DNA from: Bog-756 sp963734395
GTDB taxonomy: Bacteria; Actinomycetota; Acidimicrobiia; Acidimicrobiales; RAAP-2
Direction of reading: 5' to 3'
Assembly (NCBI GenBank): GCA_963734395.1
Contig: CAVTGY010000007.1
Location: forward strand, 930,001-994,000
Length of the DNA: 64,000 nt
A model generated the notes under the pieces. It searched no databases. It was not told the origin of the DNA and saw nothing but the letters and a program-made list of their open reading frames with translations. Shown piece by piece: positions 34,203-44,061 of the stretch (its first letter is position 1; every line of letters starts with the position of its first letter). The translations under genes and the position numbers were made by a program.

Positions 34203-36981
34203 ATGTCGAAGGCTCCCAGGCCTGGAGCGAGACTCGCCGTGCTCGGAGCCGTCGCCGTGATCGGAATGGGATACCAGGCCGCCGTGCCCGGCATGAGCTC
34301 GGCCGCAGCCGCCGGCGTGGATGGTGGCCCAAGGGCAACCAGCCGGGTCTCCTATCCCGCTCCCTGTCGGCCCTGACTCGGGGGGACCGGCCGCGCTGGT
34401 GGATCCCGAGGTCGGCACGGGGATCGGACCTCCGCACCGGGCAACGTGAGCGAGTACCCCGGGGCTTCGGTTCCCCTGGGCATGGTCCAGTTCAGTCCCG
34501 GACACCTCGCCGGATCGTCAGGTCACCACCGGGTCGGGGTACGACTATGCCGATTCCGACATCTCCGGATTCAGCCTCACCCATCTTTCGGGGCCGGGCT
34601 GCGCCATCTACGGGGACATCCCCATCCTGCCGATCAGCGGCGCGGTGCCGGCAAACCCCGAAGCCGCAGTCCAGCCCTTCTCCCACCTCGACGAAGGGGG
34701 CTCAGCCGGCAACTACACGGTCCGGGTCGGTCCGGGGGGCGCCGCTCAGGGAATCGGGGTTGCGCTCACCGCCACCACCCGGAGCGGGTTGGGCCAGTTC
34801 AGCTTTCCGGCCACCGCCGGTGACGGTGCTCTCCTGTTCAAGGTGAGTGACTCTGCGAACGGTTCGAGTGCATCGCAGGTCCGGGTCGTCGGGAACGACG
34901 GACTGTCGGGATCGGTCACCAGCGGGGACTTCTGTGGCATCCCCGGCAACTACACCCTGTACTTCGCCGCGCAGTTCTCCGAGAAGTTCGCCGCCAGCGG
35001 TACCTGGGACAACGACGTGGTCAGCTCGCAGAAGGCGTGTACGGGCACCGCCCAGCTGGACTGTGGGGCCTGGGTCAGTTTTCGACAGCCGGGCCAAATC
35101 GGAGAGCGAGAATGTCCTGGTCAAGGTGGGCATCTCCTTCGTCTCCGCGGCCGGCGCGGCGGCCAATCTGGCCGCCGAGGACCCGGGCTGGAACTTCCGG
35201 TCGGTCTCCGGTGCGGCCACGGCGGAGTGGAACGGCCTGTTGGACCGGGTGGCGGTCCAGGGGGGCACCCAGTGCCGCGCAGCGGACCTTCTACACCGCC
35301 CTGTACCACTCCTTGTTGTTCCCTTCGGTCTTCAGCGACGACGACGGTCACTACGTCGGCTTCGACCACCGGGTGCACACCCTGGCCCCGGGCCACGTGC
35401 AGTACGCCAATCTCTCGGAGTGCGACATCTACCGATCCGAGGTTCCCCTGCTGGCCGTCCTGTTGCCGGGACCCACCTCCCAGATGGTCCAGTCACTGCT
35501 CAACGACGCCGCCCAGACCAAGGGGGCTTTCTGCCCAAGTGGGCCATCGCCGACAACGACGCCGGTCAGTGGGACGGTGACTCGGCCGATCCGATCATCG
35601 CCGACGCCTACGCCTATGGAGCGCGTCAGTTCAACCTGGCGGCGGCGCTCAAGGCCATGGTCCACGGTGCAACGGTGCAAGAGAGCGGCCTGGTGGAGCA
35701 ACGGGAGAACCTGACCGAGTACGAATCGCAGGGCTGGGTACCCGAGCTCACCTACGATCTCACCTCGTATCCGTATACCGACGGAGGCTCGGAGACGCTC
35801 GAGTACTCGATCGACGACTTCTCCATCTCGCAATTGGCTCAGGCCGCGGGCGACCGGGTCGAGGCGGCAGCGTTCGCCAAGCGTGGCCAGAACTGGCAGA
35901 ACCTGTTCAATCCGGCGACCGGGTACCTGGCGGCCCGACAGGCCGACGGAAGCTTCCCGTCCGGCCCCGCCTTCCAACCTGCGAGTCCCGCCGACCAGGC
36001 CCAGGGGGTGGCCCAACAGGGTTTCGAGGAGGGCAATGCCATCCAGTACACCTGGGCGGTTCCCCAGAACCTGGCCGGGCTCTTCGGGTTGATGGGTGGC
36101 GACGGGGCAGCCGTCGCCAAGCTCAACACGTTCTTCACCCAGCTGAATGCAACCCGATTCCAACCCTTCGACTGGGCCGGCAACGAGCCGGGGGAGTGGA
36201 TCCCCTTCGAGTACGACTACGCCGGGGCACCGTGGAGAGCCCAGTCGGTCGTTCGCACCATCATGACCCAGCTCTATCCGCTCGCCCCTGCCGGTGAACC
36301 GGGCGAAGACGACCTCGGGGCCATTTCTTCGTGGTATGTGTGGGCTGCGCTGGGTCTCTATCCCGAAACCCCGGGGCGGCCAACCTGGTCATGGCCAGTC
36401 CTCTGTTCCCCCGGGCCCGGGTGGCCGAAGGAAACGGCCGCACGCTGACCATCATCGGCTCGCACGCTCCTTCGGAGTACATCCAACAGGCCCATCTGAC
36501 CATCGGATCGGGCCCGTCGTCGATCTGGGACAAGCCCTGGCTCCCGACTGCGGCCTTGGATAGCGGCGCGACCCTGACGGTGGACTTGGGAGCTTCTCCC
36601 AACCAAGCCTGGGGGGCGGCTCCGGCGGCGGCCCCCCCGTCGTTCTCCCGGGGAGCAGCCCCGGCGGTGGCCTCGACCACCCCTGGTGGATCCCTCGACG
36701 TGGCCACCGACGGCTCGGCCACCACCCAGCTCGTGGTCCAAGAGGCCTCCGGTTCCGGAGGTACGGTTCACCCGGTGTCCTGGCGTGTGGTTCCCTCACC
36801 CGGTGTCGACGGGGTGACCGTTGCACCGGCATCCGGAGTCCTCGACGTGGTCGACGGTCGGTCGGCGACGCCGCTTCGGGTGACCGCGGGGAGCCCGGGG
36901 ACCTTCGCGGTCACCATCGACCTGACCCAGAACGGCCGACCCCTTCCCAAGCTGACCTTCGACGTCGACGTTGCGCCGTGA
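34203..36981 (+). CDS. Secreted GH92 alpha-mannosidase-like protein, frameshifted
   Basis: Exported glycoside hydrolase of about 920 residues. The signal peptide is RPGARLAVLGAVAVIGMGYQ to SSAAAAG. GH92 features are EYPGASVPLGMVQFSP, GYDYADSDISGFSLTHLSG, TFYTALYHSLLFPSVFSDDD, WVPELTYDLTSYPYTDGGSE, WAGNEPGEWIPFEYDYAGAP and DDLGAISSWYVWAALGLYPE with the catalytic Asp/Glu block. A C-terminal NEW3-like beta domain follows (SGVLDVVDGRSATPLRVTAG, TFAVTIDLTQNGRPLPKLTF). At least six frame switches break it. GH92 enzymes are calcium-dependent exo-alpha-mannosidases, so it probably trims alpha-mannans outside the cell. Confidence 0.85.
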
Positions 36982-37000
36982 ACGTGTCGCGGGGTCATGG

Positions 37001-37444
37001 TCAGAGTGTGCACCCGAAGGCTGTGGCCTGCTGGTATTGACCGTAGGTCGGAATCTGGTTGTATCCACGGCGTTCATACAGCGACCGAGCTTCGGGCTGC
37101 GCGGGACCCGTCTCCAGTCGGAGAAAGGAGTAGCCGCGCTCTCTGGCCACCTTCTCCAATTCGTCCAACACAGCCGAGGCATAGCCCTTCCGGCGATGAG
37201 CTGGTGAGGTCCACATCCGCTTGATCTCACAGGTATCGGACGAGAGTCGTCGCAAGGCGCCACCCGCCACGGTGACTCCGTTGTCCACAAACACCAGAAA
37301 CACACCATCGGGCGGCCCGAATTGCCCGGCGTCAACCGAGGCCATCTCAGCTCCGTCCTGGTACCTTCTCTCGTATTCCTCGGAGAGACCTTCCAGAAGC
37401 GGCGCTACCTCTGGATCAGAAGGCCGAACCCGTCGAAGCTCCAC
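37001..37444 (-). CDS. GNAT N-acetyltransferase
   Basis: A 147-residue acetyltransferase. VELRRVRPSDPEVAPLLEGL starts the fold; CEIKRMWTSPAHRRKGYASA is motif A with the acetyl-CoA pyrophosphate loop (HRRKGYA), and RLETGPAQPEARSLYERRGY is motif B. The frame is also joined to the upstream small protein, which I read as a false fusion caused by a base-level shift near 37570, so GTG at 37444 is chosen; the true start could be a few codons away. The substrate is not predictable. Confidence 0.8.
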   Translation of the reverse strand: MELRRVRPSDPEVAPLLEGLSEEYERRYQDGAEMASVDAGQFGPPDGVFLVFVDNGVTVAGGALRRLSSDTCEIKRMWTSPAHRRKGYASAVLDELEKVARERGYSFLRLETGPAQPEARSLYERRGYNQIPTYGQYQQATAFGCTL

Positions 37445-37476
37445 AGCCCCATCATGGACTGCGGGAGGGCGTCGGG

Positions 37477-37756
37477 TCAGTCCCCGCCGGTCGAGACGAA
37501 GATCTCCCAAATGGCGTTGGCGGTGGGATCGAGATGGCCGCGGACTCGCCTGCCCGCGAGAGTGGAGCAGTTCACCTTCGGTTTCGACGACCGGTTTGAG
37601 CCCGCCTACGAAGGGGGCCTCCGGGGGCGGATCGCTCGACTCCACTCCGTCGTCCCGAACCAGCGCGGTGGGACGCCCATCGGAAAACCAGCGAGCCTTG
37701 TGGTACCCGTACGGATCGGAATACCAGCCTTGGGCATTCTTGAGCGTGTCTGCCAT
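37477..37756 (-). CDS. DUF2510-like short protein, probably frameshifted
   Basis: Small protein of about 93 residues. NAQGWYSDPYGYHKARWFSD matches the DUF2510 W-Y-DP...W-DG pattern found in actinobacteria. After a shift near 37570 the other frame gives RRVRGHLDPTANAIWEIFVS and ends TGGD at the TGA at 37477. ATG at 37756 follows TAAACT by six bases. Its function is unknown. Confidence 0.55.
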
Positions 37757-37762
37757 GCCGCC

Positions 37763-37768
37763 AGTTTA
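37763..37768 (-). promoter_or_regulatory. TAAACT -10 box, leaderless start
   Basis: TAAACT, six bases, ATG at 37756. Confidence 0.5.
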
Positions 37769-37771
37769 CCT

Positions 37772-37789
37772 GACGTTCACTCAAACGTC
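37772..37789. promoter_or_regulatory. GACGTT-N6-AACGTC inverted repeat
   Basis: Perfect 6-bp arms, just upstream of the TAAACT box and over the -35 region; candidate operator. Confidence 0.5.
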
Positions 37790-37793
37790 ACGC

Positions 37794-37811
37794 TTTGTTA
37801 ACTTTGTTAAC
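37794..37811. repeat. TTTGTTAAC tandem duplicate
   Basis: Two back-to-back 9-bp units upstream of the inverted repeat of the same promoter. Confidence 0.6.
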
Positions 37812-37853
37812 CTTCACCTGCTCGGGAGCCTTCTGGGTTGCTCCAGGTGGAGC

Positions 37854-38876
37854 TCAGGAAAAGGTGATGGAAAGCCCCTGGGTAGCGGTGTTGTGGGTGG
37901 GGGGATGGTGCTTCGTCTTCACCTTGGTGTCGACGACGGACACGCTGAACGAATAGGTTCCGGCGTCGTGCCTGTTGGGCACCCCCGAGATGACCCCGGT
38001 GGCCCTGTTGAGATGGAGGCCTCGGGGAAGGCCACGATAGGACGCCGACCACCGGTAGGGGGGATTCCCGCCCACGGCTGACAGGGGCGCCGAATAGGGG
38101 GTGCCCGCCGTCGCCTCCGGCAACGAGGTGGTGGTGATTTGGAGATAGGCGACCGGCTCGAAGAGGTAGATGTCCGAGCCGGCATTGGTGCCCACGGTGA
38201 GGGTGCCGACGTTGCCCGTCGTCGCGTTCCAGTCACTCCCGACGTTGACCCCGACGCCGCCGGTGATCGTGGCGTTCGGGTAGTCGGCGACGAAGGTGCT
38301 CCAACTGATCGGAGTCCGAGTCGGCGCGCCAGTCAGATGGGTGCCCCAAACGACGCCGTTCAACACGTTCCAGGTCTGCCAGGTGTTGTGCACGACCGGG
38401 TCCGAGGGTGGCTGCAGGTAGGGCTCGAAGTTGAGGGTCGAGTAGGCGACCCCGGCGTCGAGGCCCGACGAGTTGCCGGGGTCGATTACCAGTTGCAGCC
38501 CGGGGTCGTACGTGTTCGAGGTGTCGTTGGTATAGCTGGAGTACGAAAGCGAGGTCAGGCCGCTGAGTAGCGTGCCGTCGTGGTCGTAGCTGAACACTGA
38601 CCAGTGTGAGCTGGTGCCGGTCGCCGTCATTTGAAGGCTGCCCGGCGAAGTTCCAGGCCCGGTGACCAGGCTGACAGCACCGCCGCCGGTACCGCCGGAC
38701 TGGTCGATGACATTGAACTGCCCGACGGCCGTCGGGAGTGCGGGGTAGGTGACCAGATCTGCCGGAATGACCGGCACATAGGTGGAGGGCGGTGCGGCCC
38801 CTGCCACTGAGGTGGTGACCAAACTGGCGGCCAGGACGAGAGCGGAACCTACTCCTGCGGCAATAATCCTTCGCAC
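37854..38876 (-). CDS. Secreted protein with C-terminal Ig-like (He_PIG) domain
   Basis: Exported protein of 340 residues. The signal peptide is RRIIAAGVGSALVLAASLVT with an AxA site near SVAGAAPP. The central part (about 30-235) is an uncharacterised beta-rich domain (HWSVFSYDHDGTLLSGLTSL, NVLNGVVWGTHLTGAP). The C-terminal putative Ig domain contains TSLPEATAGTPYSAPLSAVG, NPPYRWSASYRGLPRGL and RATGVISGVPNRHDAGTYSF. AAAGGAGGG precedes the GTG by seven bases. No anchor. It is likely a cell-surface or matrix protein. Confidence 0.75.
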   Translation of the reverse strand: MRRIIAAGVGSALVLAASLVTTSVAGAAPPSTYVPVIPADLVTYPALPTAVGQFNVIDQSGGTGGGAVSLVTGPGTSPGSLQMTATGTSSHWSVFSYDHDGTLLSGLTSLSYSSYTNDTSNTYDPGLQLVIDPGNSSGLDAGVAYSTLNFEPYLQPPSDPVVHNTWQTWNVLNGVVWGTHLTGAPTRTPISWSTFVADYPNATITGGVGVNVGSDWNATTGNVGTLTVGTNAGSDIYLFEPVAYLQITTTSLPEATAGTPYSAPLSAVGGNPPYRWSASYRGLPRGLHLNRATGVISGVPNRHDAGTYSFSVSVVDTKVKTKHHPPTHNTATQGLSITFS

Positions 38877-39051
38877 GGACGCCCTCCTTTCATTGCAGGT
38901 CTATTTCACGCCTCATTGCACGCCGGACAACTCGGCAGCGCGCTGGCCCCTCATGATCGTCGCCCTCCGGCCCTTGATCGGCAATCGTCAATATTGGGGA
39001 ACTGGTCAACCACCGAGGAACGGTGAGGGCCAGCCTGCTAGTGCCGGCCCG

Positions 39052-39705
39052 CTAGTGACTGCGGGCGTTGATCGCCGGGATCGCGAGAGGGACGATGGCA
39101 ACGATCGATGCTGCCAGTCCCACGAACGCTCCGATGCCCCAACCGATGCCGCTGAACCCGATCCCTCCCGGCTTGAGCAGGAAGGCGAAGATGCTGAGCA
39201 CTGCGTTGATGCCGGTGGCGATCAGCAGTAACTGTTCGTTGGGCAACGGAAGTGTGAACGGCAATTCCTCGAAGCCGGCCCGGACAACGAGAAAGGCCAA
39301 GATGGCCAGGCACAAGAGGAGCACCAGGTACATCCAACCGTGCCACAGGCCATCCACGGAAATCGAACCGAGTCCGAAGTTATAGGTGAACCAGGGCAGG
39401 AACAGGGAGATCAAGAGCACCAGTGTGGCAACGCCGCTGATCCGCTCGGCTTGAGACCATCGTTGCATGTCAAAGGAGAACGGCTTGCTGATTCGCGGCG
39501 GCGGGACGGCGCCGATCGGTTGGGCTGGTGATCCAGTGGCCGAGGGGGGAAGTGGAGACGCCGGTGGAGAGGGCGAAGACTGAGGTGGAGATGTTGGTGG
39601 AGTAGGGGGTGGAGTGGGGGGACGGTAGTCCGGATGCTGTTCCGGCGCGTACCATTTTTGATCGGATGCCTGCCACCACCCGGGACCCTGGGACACCTCG
39701 CTCAT
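39052..39705 (-). CDS. DUF2510 membrane protein with four TM segments
   Basis: A 217-residue protein. The N-terminal SQGPGWWQASDQKWYAPEQH is a DUF2510 element, followed by a Pro/Ser-rich linker (about 28-68) and four hydrophobic helices: ISGVATLVLLISLFLPWFTY, MYLVLLLCLAILAFLVV, LLLIATGINAVLSIFAFLL and AFVGLAASIVAIVPLAIPAI. GGGAGGTCCCAG precedes the ATG at 39705. DUF2510 proteins are typically at the membrane; the role is unknown. Confidence 0.75.
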   Translation of the reverse strand: MSEVSQGPGWWQASDQKWYAPEQHPDYRPPTPPPTPPTSPPQSSPSPPASPLPPSATGSPAQPIGAVPPPRISKPFSFDMQRWSQAERISGVATLVLLISLFLPWFTYNFGLGSISVDGLWHGWMYLVLLLCLAILAFLVVRAGFEELPFTLPLPNEQLLLIATGINAVLSIFAFLLKPGGIGFSGIGWGIGAFVGLAASIVAIVPLAIPAINARSH

Positions 39706-40011
39706 CTGGGACCTCCCGAAACACTGATTTAGTCGTGCTAACGGCAACAAGTCTGACCGATTTGGGGTCGACAAGCTGGGATCGCCGGAACCTACGCCGA
39801 CCAGCTCCGCCGAACCCCACAACTTCGCCCTTGACCAGCGCTTTCTCCCTCGGCACCGGCGAGGTTCGGTCTAGACGACGGCACCCACCGGTTGGGCCGC
39901 GGGGTGACGGGGCCCGCAGTCCCGCCGACAATCTCTTTTTCCCAGGAGCCGGTCCGGTGGCAGACTGGAGGACCGGACTCCCGGCAGCCAATCAAAAGGG
40001 GTGGCTCGGCA
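39706..40011. other. 306-bp divergent spacer
   Basis: No supported gene. It holds a GTCCGG/CCGGAC inverted repeat within about 39945-39990, near the downstream gene, and a weak TAAATC box for the DUF2510 gene. Open frames in it have no domain or composition that supports coding. Confidence 0.35.
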
Positions 40012-40620
40012 ATGCAAGCCTTGAGTTCTATCGCCCAGAAGCTCCTGGTCTTCGCCCGAGGTCTTGGAACTTCGGTGAAGAGCGTGGCGCAACGAGTGCA
40101 ATTGAAGAAGTGGTCAGAGTGGTTGGGCGGGAAATCTCCTATGCCCGACAAGCCGCAACGGGTGGCCCTCGCCTCGACCGCGGCGGGGGCACTCCTTGTC
40201 GTCGTCGTGCTGGTCGTCGGTGCGAGCATGGTGTTCCACAGCTCGTCTCCTCCTGCTCACCGCACTGCTGAGAGTCCGGGCAATGGGTCCGATTCTTCCA
40301 ATTCTTCCAGTTCGCCTCCAGCGACTGACGGTCCTTTGGCCCATCTCGGACATCCAGGTCCCGGAGGTGCTTCCGACGGATCAAGCTCGGGAGGTGCTTC
40401 CGACGGATCAAGCTCGGGAGGTGCTTCCGACGGATCGAGTTCCGGCCCGGCGACGAAGTCATCCTCCAAACACGCCCATGCTGCTGCGAAACCGAAGGCG
40501 TCCCACTCACTTCCGAATTCACGCAAGGCCGCGGTGGTCACGGTGACAGTCCGGAAGATCAGACCTGTTCGGAGACCCGGGAGAGTCAAGCCTCCGCGCC
40601 ACGTTTACCGCACCAACTAA
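40012..40620 (+). CDS. Hypothetical single-pass membrane protein with Ser/Gly repeats
   Basis: A 202-residue protein. A cytoplasmic amphipathic head (SSIAQKLLVFARGLGTSVKS) precedes one TM helix ALASTAAGALLVVVVLVVGA, then a Ser-rich extracytoplasmic part with three 9-residue repeats (GGASDGSSS) and a very basic C-terminus (RKIRPVRRPGRVKPPRHVYR). AAAAGGGG lies upstream of the ATG. No known domain. The basic, repeat-bearing tail suggests a cell-wall or polyanion interaction, which is inference. Confidence 0.6.
   Translation: MQALSSIAQKLLVFARGLGTSVKSVAQRVQLKKWSEWLGGKSPMPDKPQRVALASTAAGALLVVVVLVVGASMVFHSSSPPAHRTAESPGNGSDSSNSSSSPPATDGPLAHLGHPGPGGASDGSSSGGASDGSSSGGASDGSSSGPATKSSSKHAHAAAKPKASHSLPNSRKAAVVTVTVRKIRPVRRPGRVKPPRHVYRTN
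40363..40443 (+). repeat. Three tandem 27-bp units encoding GGASDGSSS
   Basis: GGAGGTGCTTCCGACGGATC begins each unit; the first two units are identical and the third differs by two bases. Confidence 0.9.
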
Positions 40621-40626
40621 GGTTGG

Positions 40627-41454
40627 TCAGCCTTCGGGTCCCGACAGGCCCAGCATTGCGGTCACACCATGGTCACGGCCCGCGGTAAATCCTCCATCCA
40701 CTGCCAATGCGTGGCCGGTGATGAATGAGGCATCGTCGGACAGCAAGAATGCGGCGGCCGCAGCGATCTCCTCGGGTCGGCCCATTCGATGCATCTTGTG
40801 CTCCGCAATGACGCTCGCCCTGGCTGCTTCCATTCCCGGTGCATCGAAGATCCGTTCGGTCATCGGCGTGTCGATGAAACCAGGACAGACGGCGTTGACT
40901 CTTATGCCGCGTCCCGCATAGTCGATGGCCATGCTCTTTGTCAGAAGCACCACGCCACCCTTTGACGCGCTGTAGACACTCCCGCCGGCGGTGCCCTCCA
41001 GACCCTCGATGCTCGCGATGGTGACGATTGCGCCACGGGATCCGTCCGACTGCCGGTTGCGCCAGCATGACGTCGATGGCGTGTTTGGCTACCAGGTAGG
41101 TTCCGGTCAGGTTTACCTGGAGTACCCGGTCCCACTCTTCGGTCGGAAGCATGTGCACCGGGCCCCCACCGGCCACGCCGGCGGCGTTTACCACGCCGTC
41201 GATCCGGCCTCCGAAACGGGATGCGGATTCGACCAGCGAGACCACCGACGCCTGGTCGGCGACGTCAACCAGGTGGAAGTCCCAGGAGCTCGTCGCTCCC
41301 CGTTTGCCCGGCCACCGGCCGGGTTGTCCGGCGGAGCGACAATGTCCGCGCCCATCACCCGTGCTCCCTCGTCGATCAGCCGATTGACGCATGCCCATCC
41401 GATCCCCGAAGCGGCACCGGTCACGATGATGCATTTGTCAGCCAGTCCATTCAC
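40627..41454 (-). CDS. Short-chain dehydrogenase/reductase, frameshifted
   Basis: Classical SDR of about 275 residues. KCIIVTGAASGIGWACVNRL has the TGxxxGIG cofactor loop, and VYSASKGGVVLLTKSMAIDY the catalytic YxxxK. GIRVNAVCPGFIDTPMTERI and SDDASFITGHALAVDGGFTA follow. Two or three switches occur near 41290, 41100 and 40990. The ATG at 41454 lies inside the end of the alcohol dehydrogenase gene (17-bp overlap), so they form a two-gene operon. Confidence 0.85.
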
Positions 41455-42652
41455 GGTTTCTCCTATCTAGGGACGGAAGATCGACCTTGATGGCCTGCGA
41501 TGCACTCCGTCCAATCGCCGTTCCGACGGCTTCTCGGTACTCCTCGAGTGGGAATTCGTGGGTCACCACCACCTCGTCGGGTAGAAGTCCGGCAGCGAGA
41601 ATGTCGAGGGCGCGATCGACGGAGTGGCGCCCAGGTCCCCCAGCCAGGCCAGGGGCGGAGCCTGAGTCCACGGTGTGGTCGATCGAACCGACCAGCGCGG
41701 CCTCCTTGTACCAGACCGGAGTCAGATCGACCTCACTGATCGCCGGCGGCACCGAGTAGCAGGACCGTGCCTCGATTGGCAACCGCACGCAAGGCCTCGG
41801 TCACCGACTGCGGTGAGCCCACGGCCTCGACCACGTAGGGGAAACCGCCCATCAGCATGACGTGCGCCTTGCGACCGACCACCCGGGCGCCGACGATTCG
41901 GCGCCAGCTCTTCAAAGTGTGCGTTTGTGGGATCGGTCCGCACCACATGGTCGGCTCCACATGCGGCGGCAGCCTTGGCCTGGTGGGCGTGCCGCGCCAG
42001 CACGGTGACCGGACACCCCGGAAACAGGCCCTTGACCGCGGCCACGGTGGCGAGTCCGATGATTCCGCAGCCCACCACCAACACCGGCTGACCGTCGTCG
42101 GGTGGCGCCCGAAGGAGGCCGTGACAGGCAATTGAGACCGGCTCATGAAGACAGGCCCCGCGATCGGAGACGGCTTCGGGAATCGGGTGCAGCATCGAGC
42201 TGTGGGCGAGCACCTGTTCGGCCCACCCGCCGCCGAGGCCCGGAGGTGAACCCCAGCGAGCGCCCACTGCTGATGACGTTGCTGTCGAGGTTGAGACAAG
42301 ACGACGTCCATCCCTGCGCACAGCTCGCGCACGGAGGATCGATGCCCCGAGCCAGACATGGTAGGCACGGGTCGACTGCCATTCGGGTTCCTACCGGATG
42401 CGGGCACCCGGGCCCCGCCTCGATCACCCGGCCGGCAATCTCATGGCCCAACAGGAACGGTAGCGAGCCCATCCAGGCCAGCGTGGGCGACGGGCCGGTG
42501 TTGTGGGCGAAGAGGTGGAGATCGCTACCGCAGATTCCGCCGACGCCGACTTCGATTCGGGCCCATTCCGCTCCCGGGAGTTCGGGCTCCGGGAGATCAA
42601 CCAGCGACGCGGGAAATTGGGGATCGGCCATGTCGAACTGGATGGCGCGCAC
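41438..42652 (-). CDS. Zinc-dependent MDR alcohol dehydrogenase, frameshifted
   Basis: Medium-chain dehydrogenase of about 400 residues. Zinc and core motifs: VGGICGSDLHLFAHNTGPSP, LLGHEIAGRVIEAGPGC and the structural zinc Cys set CLPCLARGIDPPCASC. The NAD loop is VVGCGIIGLATVAAVKGLFP. A C-terminal portion reads VSIDHTVDSGS-like and HEFPLEEYREAVGTAIGRSA. Frame switches are near 42250, 41905 and 41745. The GTG at 42652 sits six bases after TACGCT, a leaderless start, 83 bp from the divergent PhyH gene. Confidence 0.82.
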
Positions 42653-42658
42653 CTGGTC

Positions 42659-42664
42659 AGCGTA
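42659..42664 (-). promoter_or_regulatory. TACGCT -10 box of the alcohol dehydrogenase gene
   Basis: TACGCT, six bases, GTG at 42652 on the minus strand. Confidence 0.5.
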
Positions 42665-42722
42665 CGTGCTTTCATCGCGGCTCGGTGGTGAGGACCATCG
42701 GGCGTAGATCGCCGTGTCGACC

Positions 42723-42728
42723 TAGGCT
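42723..42728 (+). promoter_or_regulatory. TAGGCT -10 box of the PhyH gene
   Basis: TAGGCT, seven bases, GTG at 42736. Confidence 0.5.
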
Positions 42729-42735
42729 CCGAGCG

Positions 42736-43605
42736 GTGCGGGTTCCGGACGCAAGTCTTGACGAGGTGCGTGAGAACGGGTTTGCGCTTGTCGAAGGTTT
42801 CCTTGCTCCCGACGAATTGCGGAGTGCCCAGCAGGCTCTCTGGCTGCATTTTCCGACGCCGGACGAGTACTTCGCCGACCCGGCCCACTATTCCGAGTAC
42901 GCCGGAGACCAGTTTGCGGGTGTCGAAGAGTTTCCCTATCGCTCATGGGATCTCAACCACCTGGCCTTTCACCCGGACCTGGTCGAGGCCGCCGAGCGGT
43001 ATCTGGGAACCACAGACCTGCATCTGTACAAGATCGAGCTGTGGGCCAAGTATGCCGGAGCCGTCGACTACGACCAGCCCCTCCACCGTGACTACGGAAG
43101 CCACAGTCTGGTGGTCCCTCGGCGGGACCATGCCTATCAGCAGTTGACCACCTTCGTCTTCCTCTCCGACGTCAATGAAGAAGACGGCCCCACCAGGATC
43201 GTTCCCTATCCACACGGCAGGGACGTGCCGTTCACTCCGCTCTACCTCGAGTTCGGCGCCCTTGCTGATCATGAGGTACCTGCGGTCGGGCCCGCAGGAA
43301 CTCTGCTCCTGTACCGGACCGATATCCTGCACCGCGGTTCCAACCTCACCGGCACCAAATCATCTCGATTCTCGATCCTGGCCGATTTTCAGGCCAGGGG
43401 AACCACCTGGGGAGGGAAGATGGCGTGGCCGAAGCAGTCACCCCATCGCTGGGCCAAGTTGATCCCTCGCTGCACTGTGCGAGAGCGAGATCTCTTCGGG
43501 TTTCCACGGCCTGGCCACGACTATTGGAACGAGCAGACGCTGGCGGATACCGCCCTCCGCTACCCGGGCCTGGACCTCGAACCGTACCGGGTACCGATCG
43601 AGTAG
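42736..43605 (+). CDS. Phytanoyl-CoA dioxygenase (PhyH) family protein
   Basis: A 289-residue Fe(II)/2-oxoglutarate oxygenase. ENGFALVEGFLAPDELRSAQ is the PhyH N-terminus; QPLHRDYGSHSLVVPRRD holds the HxD iron ligands; DVNEEDGPTRIVPYPHGRDV is the conserved turn; and LLLYRTDILHRGSNLTGT gives the distal His. RFSILADFQ completes the core. The GTG at 42736 follows TAGGCT. It hydroxylates an alkyl or amino-acid side chain. Together with the divergent ADH-SDR pair it could hydroxylate a substrate that these then oxidise. Confidence 0.88.
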   Translation: MRVPDASLDEVRENGFALVEGFLAPDELRSAQQALWLHFPTPDEYFADPAHYSEYAGDQFAGVEEFPYRSWDLNHLAFHPDLVEAAERYLGTTDLHLYKIELWAKYAGAVDYDQPLHRDYGSHSLVVPRRDHAYQQLTTFVFLSDVNEEDGPTRIVPYPHGRDVPFTPLYLEFGALADHEVPAVGPAGTLLLYRTDILHRGSNLTGTKSSRFSILADFQARGTTWGGKMAWPKQSPHRWAKLIPRCTVRERDLFGFPRPGHDYWNEQTLADTALRYPGLDLEPYRVPIE

Positions 43606-43622
43606 CGGAAGAAATGCGGGCG

Positions 43623-43984
43623 CTAGCCGCGAGTCCGATCCCGCGGTGGCCTCTTGCGCGTATTTCGACGCCAACTGACGGGAGAATCCCCACGACCGCC
43701 CCACGTCGGCGATGCTGTCCCCTTGCGCCGAGCTGGGCGGAGATGATCGAAACTCGTGTGCGGTGTCGTTGGTGCTCGAATTCCTTCAACGCCTCGGTCA
43801 ACTCTTGCCGGGCGACTTCGGCCTGGTTCGCCTTGATGGTGGCCGTCACTCCCTTGCGACGGCGAAGACCCCTGAGCGTCCGTCGATAAGCCGACTCAGA
43901 CCTGAGCAGGACGCTGCGGAGCTGCTTGGCTGCCTCGAGCAGACGTTGTGTTTCATGCTCGGCGACATCCACTTGATCACCCAT
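43623..43984 (-). CDS. Hypothetical HTH-like protein, probably frameshifted
   Basis: About 120 residues. The N-terminal half is a predicted helical coil (HETQRLLEAAKQLRSVLLRS, ATIKANQAEVARQELTEALK). After a switch near 43730 a segment ADVGRSWGFSRQLASKYAQ has helix-turn-helix shape. The end is uncertain: the joined frame closes near 43623. ATG at 43984 is preceded by CTAAGGCTTTGCCC-like sequence. No named family; a DNA-binding role is inferred. Confidence 0.4.
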
Positions 43985-44061
43985 GGGCAAAGCCTAACGG
44001 CGGCCGCCCCGCTCGGCGGACAGCTCAGATGGGTAGCCGCGACCTGCGGTCTCCCGGTCGG

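Noticed and set aside
37001..37756. Apparent DUF2510-GNAT fusion of 251 residues
   Set aside because: The other frame gives a natural end for the first protein at 37477 and the linker in the fused frame is Arg-rich nonsense; a base shift is the simpler reading.
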